DNA from: Podospora comata
Lineage: Eukaryota > Ascomycota > Sordariomycetes > Sordariales > Podosporaceae
DNA: 64,000 nt
Direction of reading: 5' to 3'
Assembly: GCA_017354895.1 (NCBI GenBank)
Contig: CP071498.1
Coordinates: 1,116,001-1,180,000, forward strand
A model generated the notes under the pieces. The model saw nothing but the letters and a program-made list of their open reading frames with translations, ran no database searches and was not told the DNA's origin. Of the stretch, positions 52,141 through 63,274 are shown piece after piece. Position 1 is the first letter of the stretch, and the number at the start of each line of letters is the position of its first letter. A program made the position numbers and the translations under genes.

Positions 52141-54256
52141 GTGATGAACGGCACGGGAACAGCTCAGGGGTTTCTGAAAGGAGGAGCTCAACCTTGTTGC
52201 GGGAGCTGTCCCTGTTCGGGTCGTCCCAACAACTTAGTGACGGTAAGCCAATTGGGTCAAGAACAGGAGTCTACTCTAAACATCCGATGAGCTTCCGGAT
52301 GAAAGGCCGGGGTTGCAAACATATGAGCGACTGGGGCCTGGGAAGGAGCAAAGTCCGGTCCTTGGCTGTCAGGATTGGCTCGGGGTGCGGCAGATGCCGG
52401 GGTCGACCCCAAGATACTTTTTCTTCTGTTACCGTTTCTTCAGACCGATCGTGATAATGTAATTAGATCCGGCTTTCTATATGATGAGTATGAACTTGAG
52501 ATGAATCTGTTATTGGTGCTGAAGGGGCTGGAGTTGCTGGAACATACCTGATGATTAATGATCTCGTGGTTCTAATTTGGGAGGTCACACTGCTTCGCCA
52601 TCTTCAGATGGTGTACCTGCATTGCTCCGCATGCTGTGCCTGTTCGTAGCTGTCATCGCAAGACGTCGTGCAATCCTGTGATGGCGTGCTGTCTGTCAGG
52701 AGCCCACTTCTTCAGCCGGAACCCGCACAGATCCGGTGGCCAAGGCATCCAAGTCAGGTGAAGAAATTCAAACGAGGCCATTCCCATGTTGGAAAAAGAG
52801 CAATGCCATGGATTTGGCTGCTTCAAAGTGTGCGATCTGCGACATCTATTGTGTGTCTCCGCATGAGCGCTCGGTCCCGTCGTTGCAAGTGCACGGCTTC
52901 AAGATGGGATCCAACCAATCAGCAGCCCTATCACCCCCTGGACGCCTGGGCGGGGTTCTTGGAATCGGTGGGTGCCACCCCCAGGCACCCCCAAGGCACC
53001 CGGCTGTAACGTTGACAGGGGCTTCCCGCTAATCGGCTTCAGACCTTTCAGCCTCTCCCGCCCCAGAAGACCCGCTATTTAGCCACTTCTCGCCAAACAA
53101 GTGCCGGAATTGGGGGGGCAATTGAGGCTTGCCAGGCTTGAAACACCGCAACAGCTCTCGGCATCGGATGGGTTCAACTAAGGCAAGCTTAATCGCTTGA
53201 TCGCTTAATCACCGACTGTTACCTTTCCCTTCGGCTGAACAACAATGTACTCCTTGTCAGTGTGATGGACTGAGAGAAAACCTCGACGGCCAGCTTGGCT
53301 ATCCCTTCGTTGCGGGCGGCCGTGAAGGGGTCAAGGCCCAGGCCCTCAATCTATTCGATCGAGAGGGTCTGGTCTAGTATAGGCTGCTCATGTTTTCATC
53401 TGTTTTGTAAAATCCCCGAGCCCTGCTAACGGCATGCAGGAGGAGCACTGTCATGTTGGAACACCCGGTTCCCGAATTTGGCTCTATTCTTTTCCCAGGA
53501 GCACATGGCTCCTCGAAACACTCGAAACGAGCAGCTCATCCTCGGCGGTGATCAGGAATGGCCACCGAGCGTCTTCCCGCGACCTCCTGGACATCAGATG
53601 GTACCTGTGCTTCCCCCACAAAATGGCCTCGACCTGGGGGTATCCCGTCATTGGGCGCCCTCCCACCCCCACTCAGAAGCTAGTGTAGAGAGCACCTAGT
53701 CCTTTGATATCCGAATGCCACCAACCTGTCTTTGGTGTTTCTCTTGGCAGCAAAACAGTCCCAGATGGCCTCGGCCACAGAGCTTTCCGTACCATGACGT
53801 TGCTGCAGGTGCCGAGTGTTCTCGACTACCCTCCCTCCTGTGCAGGCCACATCCCCGTCTCGGCGAATTTGTTGCTGCTGTGTCTGGGTTGCCTTGACTT
53901 TCTCGGTTCTTTGGTTCCGCCTCAACATCGTCAACACATCCCGGCACATCCTGGCATGCCCTGTCTGTGGTGTTTTATCCATCCGCCTCCGTCCAGTGAC
54001 ACCTGACGCCTGATACGCTTCGGATGAGTGCGTGCTCTCATCCCGAACATCACGGCGTCTCCCTGAAATCCTTGGCAAGCAACTCCTGCTCCCATCTTTG
54101 CCATCATCGTTGCCTCTGGTCCTTGGCACGTTCGAGCCACCATATAAGGTGACCTGATCACCCGTCCTGTCCTGACTTTTGTTTCTTCATCCCATTCACA
54201 ACTCCAGCTTTCCAAGGCCCGCTCGCCATCTTCTTTCTGTCATTCATTCTTCAGAG
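52141..54256. other. 2.1-kb spacer between the two secreted-protein paralogs
   Basis: No gene recognised on either strand. A minus-strand frame at 53680-54129 is Arg/Gln-rich and unlike a protein family. Sequence complexity is normal and the mutational pattern does not look like RIP. The right end holds the paralog 2 promoter. Confidence 0.4.
54143..54148 (+). promoter_or_regulatory. TATA box of paralog 2
   Basis: TATAAG within CCATATAAGGTGACC, about 110 bases before the leader intron. Position and match suggest a real TATA box, so the gene may be strongly expressed or inducible. Confidence 0.45.
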
Positions 54257-54321
54257 GTATGTCCGCCAAACAATCATCCAAACGAAACACTTGGTGTCGA
54301 GGCTAACCTGGTCAACAATAG
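54257..54321 (+). other. 5'-UTR intron of the gene at 54447
   Basis: CAGAG, then GTATGT, a perfect CTAAC branch (GGCTAACCTGG) and AATAG before CTGTGCTC. The intron is 65 bases. It matches the leader intron of paralog 1 in both splice flanks. Confidence 0.65.
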
Positions 54322-54446
54322 CTGTGCTCGCTGTTCGCTTCATTCCTTCAATCTTTGAACATTTTTGAGCTGTGCTCTTAAACTTTATAATCCTTTAATC
54401 TCTTTGTTCGCAAGTCGTTCTCTCAACAACAAAAACATCAGTCAAA

Positions 54447-55161
54447 ATGAAGTTCTTCACCGTCATCGTCTCTACCCTCGCCGCCATGGTTGCCGCTGCT
54501 CCTGCCGCTGCTCCCGCCAGCACTGAGGTTGACAAGCGTGCCTTCGCTTTCGATATCAATGCCTTCAACGGCCTCAAGGGCTTCAATCAGGTCAACCTCA
54601 ACTACCTCCTCAACATCAACTCTCTGCAGATTGGTCTCCTCGGCAACCTCGCCAACGTCAACAACTTCAACATCTTGCAATTCCAGGGTCTCTTTGCTCA
54701 GCAGAAGTTTGATCTTCAGGCTCTCCTTCAGCTCCAGCAGCTCCACACCTTCCTCCAGATCCACCAGCTCGGTGTTCTCAACGGCTTTGATCTCAAGGGC
54801 CTCCAGCTCCAGCAGCTCCAGCTCGGTCTCCTCAACAACGTTGGCCTGCTCGATCTCCAGCAGTTCATCTCCCCCAACGTCATTGGCCAGGTCACCACTA
54901 TTGGCAACTCAGGTGAGTAACTTTTTTTTGATCACATGCACAGACCTCGGCCCAATACATCATCTTGTTTTGTCGGCAAACGTGTGTGTTCACACGAGAA
55001 CCCAAGCCCCGGTTGCCTTCACCCCCAACCTGCCAGTGTCTGGTTCGTCTCCCAGTGTTGCCGCTCCGAGCCCCAGCGTTGCCCCTTCCGGTGGCGAGGG
55101 CTCGAATGTGGTCACTGCGGAAGAGCAAGATGCTCAGGAGGGCCGGAGCAACCTCGACTAG
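54447..55161 (+). CDS. secreted Leu/Asn/Gln-rich protein, paralog 2
   Basis: Two exons, 54447-54912 and 55007-55161, 206 residues. The intron has GTGAGT and acceptor CCCAAG, in agreeing phase 1. A signal peptide MKFFTVIVSTLAAMVAAAPA is followed by a Kex2-type site (VDKR, about residue 31). The mature protein is made of short hydrophobic Leu/Asn/Gln units: FDINAFNGLKGFNQVNLNYL, LLNINSLQIGLLGNL and LQLQQLQLGLLNNVGLLDLQ. The second exon adds a Ser/Pro segment (SGSSPSVAAPSPSVAPSGG). No Cys occurs in the mature part. If the intron is kept the protein stops soon after NSGE. Likely a cell-wall or extracellular protein; function unknown. Confidence 0.78.
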
Positions 55162-58100
55162 AGGGCTACTTAGGTGCCAAACGACGCCGACACACGCATC
55201 GCATCCGCCTCAGCAAATGCCCCCTTTTTTCGGTCCCATTGGCTAATTCTGGATTTTTCTTGCACAAAAAGTCCGCCTCCCTGTCAAGGAGTAAACGGCG
55301 ACCATGATGAAAAAGTAATGCAACACCATCCACCATCCACCATCCACCATCCACCATCCACCTCCACCACCCCCATCAAAAACATGACGAGAAACACCTA
55401 CAACCCACGAATCGATTTCCTCCTCGCACCCACCGGGGGGGAGGGGGGGAAACGACAGCTTTACGACCCAACGATAATGCCGACAAAAACGTGGGAATGG
55501 AAATAGGCAAATCAGCAGCAGTGTGATGTCAGCGGAATTCTTCTTTTTTTTTTTCTTTCCTACATGGAAAGTTGAGGGGGATTTTCCAACGACGAGAAAC
55601 TAGTTGATAGAATCAATCTCTATTTCTACACACTTTGTTTTTGTTCTTTGCCTATCTCCTGGTGGATTTCTTTTCTCGTCAGCTTAATACTTTTTCTCTC
55701 CTCTGTTTCTGGTGTGTTTGCAGTAGATTTAGCTTTTCTTTTTCTTTTTTTTCTTGGATTCATGACACAGTACGATGATGGTATTTTATTTCTTTTGTAT
55801 GACAGACGACGAAAAGAGAGGGGAGAGGGAGAGGGAGAGGTATATATGGGACAAACAGGGGTAGAATGTGATGAATGTAAATGCAATGGGGGAAGGAAGA
55901 TTGGTGGGGAAAGCTGGGATGGATACATAGTTGTTGAGTTGTGGGGGGAATATCAACCGGCTTGGTTTTTCCTGGACGTGATGACTGTTTCGTTTTGATT
56001 GTGATTATTGGTTTTGATCATGTTCTTTTGGGCAGGTATTTTGAGAGTAGCGATGGATTTGACTTTTTTTTTTTTGGATGATAAAACGTGAACTGAAAGA
56101 GGGGGAACCGCATGATGAATGAACGGGACGTTGTGGAGCCGAATTTGAGCTGCTGTTTCTTGGGAAGGGGTGGTGAGGTTGTGACGGTTGGTGTTGGATC
56201 GACGGGTGGGGAGAAGGGGGTGATGAGAACGGGAATGGATGCCAAGAAGATGGAATGAACAAGTTTGTTGCTACCTTTCTGGGCTGTCACCTGAGGATGG
56301 GATGGTGGGTTAGGTATGAGTAGGAATGAATCGAGCTTGGTAAACGGATTGGTGATTTTTAAGAGGATGATAGGTGAGGCATGTGGTGGGTAGGGGTGAT
56401 AGGTCTACCTAGGCAGGTAGGTACATAACGATCATAACGCAGATGTAGGGTTTTTGTATGGAAAAAAATGAAAAGAAAAATAAAGAAAATTGGTATGGGG
56501 TTTGTTTGGCAAATACTTAGAAATAACGGAACTGAGAGTAGGTACTTCGACTTGAGGTTATATTGTGATGATTATTTGTTGCTTTCTGTGTGAGGCTCTT
56601 GTGATGGAGGGGTACAGTTGATGGGAATGTTTTACCAGGAATAAGAATCAGATAAAGAAGGGACCAAAACTTGGGAACCAAATACAGTTTGGATGGGGAA
56701 AGTGCGAGGGGCGCGCCGGGGGGGTTCGGACTATATGGCAGGTTGATGTCATGAAACTTGTGGTTGGATCAGGTAACGTACCTTGTGCAGTATATGCAGC
56801 GCACGTGTTTGTGTGTGTCGCTCGGTGTTGGAGGAAGGAATATCATACCTGCGGGTGAGTTGGGTGTTCACCGCCCATTGATCTTTTGGATCTCCATAGG
56901 TAGGAATCCGAGGGGAGTTGGACAAGGACAGTCCTTCGAGGTGTGGGTGAGTTTGGAGTCCGAGGAGGCTACACTTTTTCAAACTTTTCTTTTATTTGAT
57001 TATGGCTATGGAACATGATGATGTCAGAAATTTGGACTGTTTTGGAAAGCCTTCACTATAATACTGTAGAGAGAATTAGGACGGCTATGCCCCGGGAAAG
57101 TGTCTCATGGGCCTGCATCGCGGTTTTCTGATTGGAGTTGAAGATGTTCTGTGGGAGATTGTGGTCGGGCTGACTTCAACGAACGTTGATATATTTACAG
57201 TACGAGATATCTTCATTTTTCCGGACAAACCACATCGACATTACCGACCGTAAGCGGTTTATCTCGGAGTCTGGTTTGTGTAGTTCCTTTTTTTCGCTTG
57301 GGGGTGCTTTCGTGTGTGAGTCAAGAAGAGATTAGAACGTTGTGAGAAGTTGAGTCTCGGATTTGTCAAAAGTCTCGGTGCTGAACTGCGCAGCTGGACT
57401 GGAGGCGGTTGGGTTGATGTCTGTGGTGACGATGGAGGAATGATTCAGGGGTAAAAAAAGGGGTAGTATGCTCTCGGGGGTTAGGGTTCTTTCTTCTCTG
57501 CACAACTTTTGGACGTTCTTGTCTTTTGGACTTTGCCCTGCTAGTCTAACAGCGGATCTCATGGGCAAAGAAGGGTGTAAAAACAGAGCCCCAAATGTCG
57601 ATTTTGTGATCTTCACTGCGGAGAGGAATCCAGGAAAACCCTCCTTATTTCTTGTTCGTATCCTCACACACACAGCCTCGTCAGTGCCAAACTCCACACA
57701 CAACCCTTCTGTGGATATTGTTTCTGAAACAAAACATTCGTAATCATTCGATCATCCAACTACTCCACGTATCCGTGCCTCGAGCACATTTTTTTCTCTT
57801 CTCTATCCCAACCTGATCCTCGGACACACGGAGGAGGAACGTGGCCTGTTGGTGATGAACACAGTTCATCTCACATCAGAAAATGCGGCCGCTCTTGCAT
57901 GAGCTGAGCAGAAGTTGGTCAAGGTTTCACTGTTCTAGTATTTTTCTCGCAACAATAGCCAAACACTGCTTTCGGAGGGGTGCATACCAAGCTTTTGCCG
58001 AGACAGCATCGGATTGGGGACTGCTGCAGAAAAGAGAGTGGGAGGTGGGATGGATGGCTGAGCCAATACTTGCTCCAGTGGCGCGCTTCTGGCCGCGGGC

Positions 58101-58955
58101 GAAGCGGGTAGCGGAGCACGACTGCGAGAATATGTACATGGCGGCAACAATGGCAGTGGTGGTCACGGAAGGGGAGGCCGGCTTCGCGAATTTTTTTTTT
58201 TTGTCTCTTTTGTTGCTTGTTCAGCCCTGCCGGGACATCACACCCACCCACACACCCACACACCCACATACCCAATGTATGCAGGAGACCAGGTCTAGGC
58301 ATGCGGCAGTCGTCCCATGGTACCACCAGAGGTTGAGGCTTAATCAACGCAGCTGCAGCAGCAATGTCAAGCCGTGATTGCGATGTGCTGGCTCGCTATT
58401 GATTTCCTGGGGAAGGCAGCTCGCGTGTTCTGCAGGTGATTTTGCGAGCGAGGTCTGGATGTGAGTGCGAAGGTCTACTCTGCTTGGAAGGCTGCCGAAT
58501 TGCCGAGCAGCAGATATTCCCAAAGTGACAGTGAATCTGCAGCTTTGTTTTTAGCCAAGAGCACCCTGCTTGCTGCTGAAGATGAGCGTTCGTATTCAGG
58601 AACGGGATTCGCTTGGCTAAAGCTTGCGAGGAAAAGTCATGATGATGTGCCGAAGGGACTGACGTGAGGAATGTGGTCATGAAGAATGGTCAGGCCATGG
58701 CCATGAGGATCCGAGTCTGTAACACCCTGGGGTAGCCTTGACACACTGGGTTGGGCCCGAAGCCAGACAAAAAGTTGAGAAAGAAATACGATGAATGTTT
58801 GCATATGAATGTTTTCCGTGTAGGCACATGTCACCAGGTGTGTGTAGTGGAAGGCATCCAATGGCATCATTGTGCTATCGGTATACCAGCGCTAGGGAAG
58901 GGCTTGCAGGCATCCCCACCAAGTCTGCCCTAGCTGGACTTGGTGGCGCTGCGAC
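55162..58955. other. 3.8-kb gene-poor region
   Basis: No gene supported on either strand. The segment 55600-56600 has long G/A- and T-rich stretches. The frames seen are short or of odd composition. Two microsatellites are noted: the CCACCAT array at 55325-55360 and ACACCC units near 58239-58270. Confidence 0.4.
55325..55360. repeat. 7-bp tandem repeat CCACCAT, about 5 copies
   Basis: Head-to-tail copies of CCACCAT in the 3' flank of paralog 2. A simple microsatellite. Confidence 0.85.
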
Positions 58956-59190
58956 CTAAGGCAGGCCAAACTCCGCAACTGTTTCCCCCTGAAGACATCC
59001 ACTGACCGCCTGTTGACACGAGGGCTCGCAGAGGGCATCCTCATAGCTGCGGTAGTTTACGGTAGCGGCCGCAGTTGGCGTCAAGCAGAGGTTTTCGCTG
59101 TCATTTCCGGTGTTGCAGGTACGGGCTGCAGCATCAGAGCGCGAGCAGCCTAGACATTTCTGTTTCTGACGGATGTTTATGCAAGCACTG
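58956..59190 (-). CDS. possible exon of a small Cys-rich protein
   Basis: On the minus strand, TTTTTTCAG at about 59191 is a good acceptor. The frame after it stays open to a stop at 58956 and holds eight Cys in about 77 residues: CLGCSRSDAAARTCN, ENLCL and YEDALCEPSCQQAVSGCLQG. The spacing resembles small secreted fungal Cys-rich proteins. A donor GTAAAT at about 59355 would give a compatible phase from an upstream frame ending ECGALALLGG, with a possible start MLLSPLENPGECGALALLGG, but that is a weak signal peptide. The first exon is therefore unsettled. Family not recognised. Confidence 0.35.
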
Positions 59191-60131
59191 AAAAAAGACC
59201 CGAATTCAGGCGGGCTCCCCACCTCCCCGTTGGTGGCCTCGACCCTGGATTCGCATCATGCCCCGCTATGGATCAGCACTCAGCGCTCAGCGCCTCTCGC
59301 CGGATCTTGTTCATCCAGATTGCAGATTGCGTCGTCGTCGTCAGCAAGGAATTTACCCTCCAAGAAGAGCCAGGGCTCCACATTCTCCAGGATTCTCCAG
59401 AGGAGAAAGCAGCATTGTATTCGAGCAGTTAAAGGGCTTTGTCAGGCCATCAGCCTTCCTTCTTTCCGACGCAGCTGCATGTAAAGCGGAGCCATCGGAC
59501 ACATCGGCCCCAGCAATCGGTTGTGCAGCACTGCAGCAGGTCTTGCGCCCGCCGACTCGACGCCAATCGACGGGTTCGACACCGCAAATCCATCTGATCA
59601 GGGCACCCCCCTTTTGGCGACCCCCGGTCCTGGCTCCAGCGACTTGGCACACATACAATATCACCCATAGCCTCCCCCCACCCTTTCTCTTCTCCAACAT
59701 ATATTCCCCCATCCTCTCGGCCTTGTCCGTCTGTCCGACCTCCCAGCTCGTTCGTCTTGCACCCAAACGACTTCCTCGCAGAAAAACAACCCTTGTGTTT
59801 GGTTCCGTTTCGCTTCGGCCCGGCCCCCTTACGTGCTACTCGAAACCTCGTGTTCACAGCCACCACACAACCAAGCATCACGACGTACATATCGCATATA
59901 GGTCTCGCTTCGATATTTTTTTTACGACGATCCTGTCCAGGGGAAGAAGAAAAACGTTCAAGCCACTTCTGGTTCTGAGTTCAGATATGAGCAGCTTGCC
60001 AGCCTGCTCTACTAAGCTGTTGCCCGTAGGAAGCACTGGCAACCGACACGTTCGATTTCTGGGACCGTGAATCACGCTTCGCAAAACAACACCTCCAGAA
60101 CCACCATAACTACCATACAAGATCCAAACCA
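59191..60131. promoter_or_regulatory. promoter and leader region of the cyclin-like gene
   Basis: A 270-codon plus-strand frame at 59258-60070 has no domain and a mixed Arg/Pro/Ser composition; I treat it as leader by chance. ATATATTCCCCC at about 59698 lies in a pyrimidine-rich stretch and could mark a promoter. Confidence 0.4.
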
Positions 60132-61132
60132 ATGGCTACCTACTCCCCCGAATACTCGGATGACGAGTACGATTTCGACGAGGAGTACTTTGCGCAAACC
60201 TACAAGCCGCTCTCCAACCTCCCGACCCCTCCACCCTCGTCACGCGACTCCTTGATCGCTCAGAGCCCGAGGTCTCTTTTTGAAGATGGAGGACTTGCTG
60301 ATTCTGTTCTTTTCGGTATGTGGGCTTTCTCAGTGTTTGTTATTGTTTCGCAATTGGTTTCTAACGGCCCCGTTTCACAGGCCCTGCCGTCCACTTGGTA
60401 AACCTTGTGCCTCCAACGGCTTCTCTGGCTGTGCCGTCAGTCGCCCTTGTTCATGAGATTCTAGTCCGGGCTGATCTGCCAATGGACACCATCGGCCTCG
60501 CAGTTTGCATTTTGGATTCGCTCAGCTCCAAGTTTTCGCTCAATTGGAGGTTGCTCTGCCCGCTGGCACAGAGAGAGGCGCTCTCTGAGCTTCCCAAGCG
60601 GCACACGCTCCCGGTCAGTCCGGTGGGGATGGCCCAGCTACACATCGACTGTGTTGGTCCCGAGATTATCGTTCTGACTGCATTGATCATTGCCGTCAAG
60701 TTTCTGGAGGATTGCCAGGAGCCCACACAATACTACGCATCAGCATGGGGGAAAAACCAGTGGACTTGCGACCAAATCAATGTCACCGAAAGGTGCATCA
60801 TGGAAAGCCTGGGCTACCGGATTCTCCCCTTGTGGGACCCCGTGTTGATTGGGAGTGTGGTTAAAGACATGGAGCGTGCTGGAAGGCAGGCGCTCTACCC
60901 TCCACAGCCCAGAAAAATCGACAAGCACCAGCGCTCCCAGAGCGAGGCCGTGACAGGCCTCGGTCTTCCCCTCACGCCGGCAGAAACGCCAGTGTTGGAG
61001 AACGGCCCCGCTGTTGTTGTCCCTTTGGTGGATGGAGGGAAAATGCACGTCACATTTGGCGGTGAAGGCGCGCCCGCACCAGACCTGCATCTGCCTCGAG
61101 GAAAGCGAAAGACATTCCCCACGAGCGGGTGA
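60132..61132 (+). CDS. cyclin-fold protein
   Basis: Two exons, 60132-60315 and 60381-61132, 311 residues. The 65-base intron has GTATGT and TTTCACAG, in phase 1. An acidic N-terminus (MATYSPEYSDDEYDFDEEYF) is followed by a cyclin-box-like helical domain at about residues 75-215. In it VGPEIIVLTALIIAVKFLED and WTCDQINVTERCIMESLGYR match the cyclin helix 3-5 pattern. The C-terminus has a TP-rich stretch (LGLPLTPAETPVLENG) with possible phosphosites and ends in basic residues. The subfamily is not clear; it may be a fungal Pcl/Pho80-like or structural cyclin. The kinase partner cannot be inferred. Confidence 0.65.
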
Positions 61133-63274
61133 AGGGCTAGGGAAACTTGGCTATGATTCATTGGGTCACTTTTTTGTTTTTGGGAGGGGGTGCCAACACA
61201 TTGGTTTTTCTGTCAAGCATAGCACAGCGGGTTTTGCATAACACCTCCATCCAACAACACATCCAACAGCATTGCGAGAACGGCGGATATTGGACACAAC
61301 AATGGGCCGGGCACATCACATTTACCAACCAACTTTTACTGGCGCTTCGGATTACTCTTTTCGGCGTTTTTGATATTATATTTTTATTATCAAGCGGTTC
61401 GGGCGACGCAAAACTTCATTCTACGATACCACGATTGAACTGAAGAACTTTGTTTACGGGGGGGGGGGGGAAGAGGGCGTATCATCAATGACATTGGGGG
61501 GACTAAACAACTACATGTATCTGAACTTTTTGTAATGTTTTGAAAGGCTCACAAGCAAATACGGAGTGAGATAGGGACATGATGCAAGGAGAGAGGAGGA
61601 GGAGGAGGAGGAGGAAATCAATGACAGGATGGCGTGCTTGGCGCAGGGGGTGAGGTGGTTTGAAGCGGGGTTACTTGGGGTTGTCTTCCTCAAAACAACA
61701 CAGAACATAAACATTGGAATAATATTCATGAGAGGGTATTATTATTACACTATTGACTATTACAATCTACGGAACCTGCCTTTCTTTTCTGCGTGCATTA
61801 TCGGCCCGAGCCAGCCATCTAACTATACAATCGATAATGTCCTTGTAAAGCTGGAAGCTGAACTCCATTCCAATGGGCATAAACTCCACAACAACAGGCC
61901 TTCCCCAGCCACCCTCCCCGGGATATTTGTTGGTGAGAAGGTTTGCAGAGTACACGCTTTTTGACTTTATAGCGTTACGTCAATCGCATGACAACCGCTC
62001 GCACGAATAATTTATTATTCGCCTCGCTCGGGGCAAAACGCGCGCGCGGTTAGCAGGGGTTAGGCCTGGGGTGTGATCGACGGGGGATCAACAGGGGTGG
62101 GAACGGAAGCAGAGACGTGAGCCGAGACCTAGACCCTGGGGGACGTCATTGCTGATGCCAAAAAAATAAGAATAGATTTGATCTGCGTTGGGAAGCACGC
62201 GACAGTTGTGGGAGGGAATGCGAGTGCGTCATGGGGTGGAACGGTTTTTGAACCTGATAATTCATGGTCGAGGGACGGGGCTGGGTTCGGAAGGGTTTAA
62301 AGGATGTTTTGAGGGTTTTGTGTGAAACCGAGGTTATCTTTGCAGATCTAACCACTGTCTCTTTGGGAGTTGAATATGGACTTGGGTAGCAATGTTTCAG
62401 TTATCCAGACCACGAAGTGACCATTGAGAGGGAAAATTCGAGAAATGAAGGGCTCGGGATGAGGGAGATGATGAAGTTGCTTCTTGGCTACTGGTATATT
62501 TTTTTTAATACAATTGATGTGACATAGAGAAGTGACAGCCCAGTGGCTGAGACTATGTATTTCAAAACGAATATTAGACTGAATACTTACCCAAGACATT
62601 TCTGCGCTTACTCCCCAGCTTAGCTGTGCCTAGCAATGTCTCAATTCTCACTTGACAGTTATCTTTACAAGAGACTCAACACTTGAGAAGAATCTCCACT
62701 TCAAAAAAATCTCAAAAACCAGTAGTTTCAAAAAGTGGTAAACATAACATTAGGTACCAGCAATGTTTATTGTCTAATCGGAACGATGAGGGGACAAAAT
62801 AGGCAGTCAGTAGGCATTGCGCCCTTCACCACAGGGAGAGTACACATCTTGCCTTATCATCACATAAAGCGGCTCATAAAACGTATCATGCTGGACAAAA
62901 CAACCTCAATTAACCACCTCTCTCCAGCTAGCTGCAGAGTACCGTAGCTTAAAACACAAATTAATCCCCCCCCACACCTACCTAACCCAATCCAACCAAC
63001 CAATCAACCTGCCAGATGGAATCCCCGTCTCAAACGGCCCCCCCATCTCCATTTCATACATCATACATCACACCTCCCCCCATGAGAAAGAAAACCTCAG
63101 ATATTACATGCAAACAAAAACAAACGCCAACCCAATGCTGCCGAACCCCCCTCCCCCCCCATAAAGCCAAAAAAGCTCACACACAATGCTCGCAAAAGGA
63201 AACCACTCCCCGCCCAACCATCCTCCCAAACAGCAAATCTTCCTACCACCCAACCCTTTTCCCACAATTTGATA
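61133..63274. other. 2.1-kb convergent gene-poor region
   Basis: Lies between two stop codons. A G9-G12 run is near 61459-61470 and an AGG microsatellite near 61592-61616. The part from 62940 to 63270 is C/A-rich, consistent with the 3' UTR of the last gene. No gene recognised. Confidence 0.4.

Noticed and set aside
59258-60070. A 270-codon plus-strand frame before the cyclin-like gene.
   Set aside because: No domain, erratic composition and no splice link to the cyclin frame. Taken as leader sequence.
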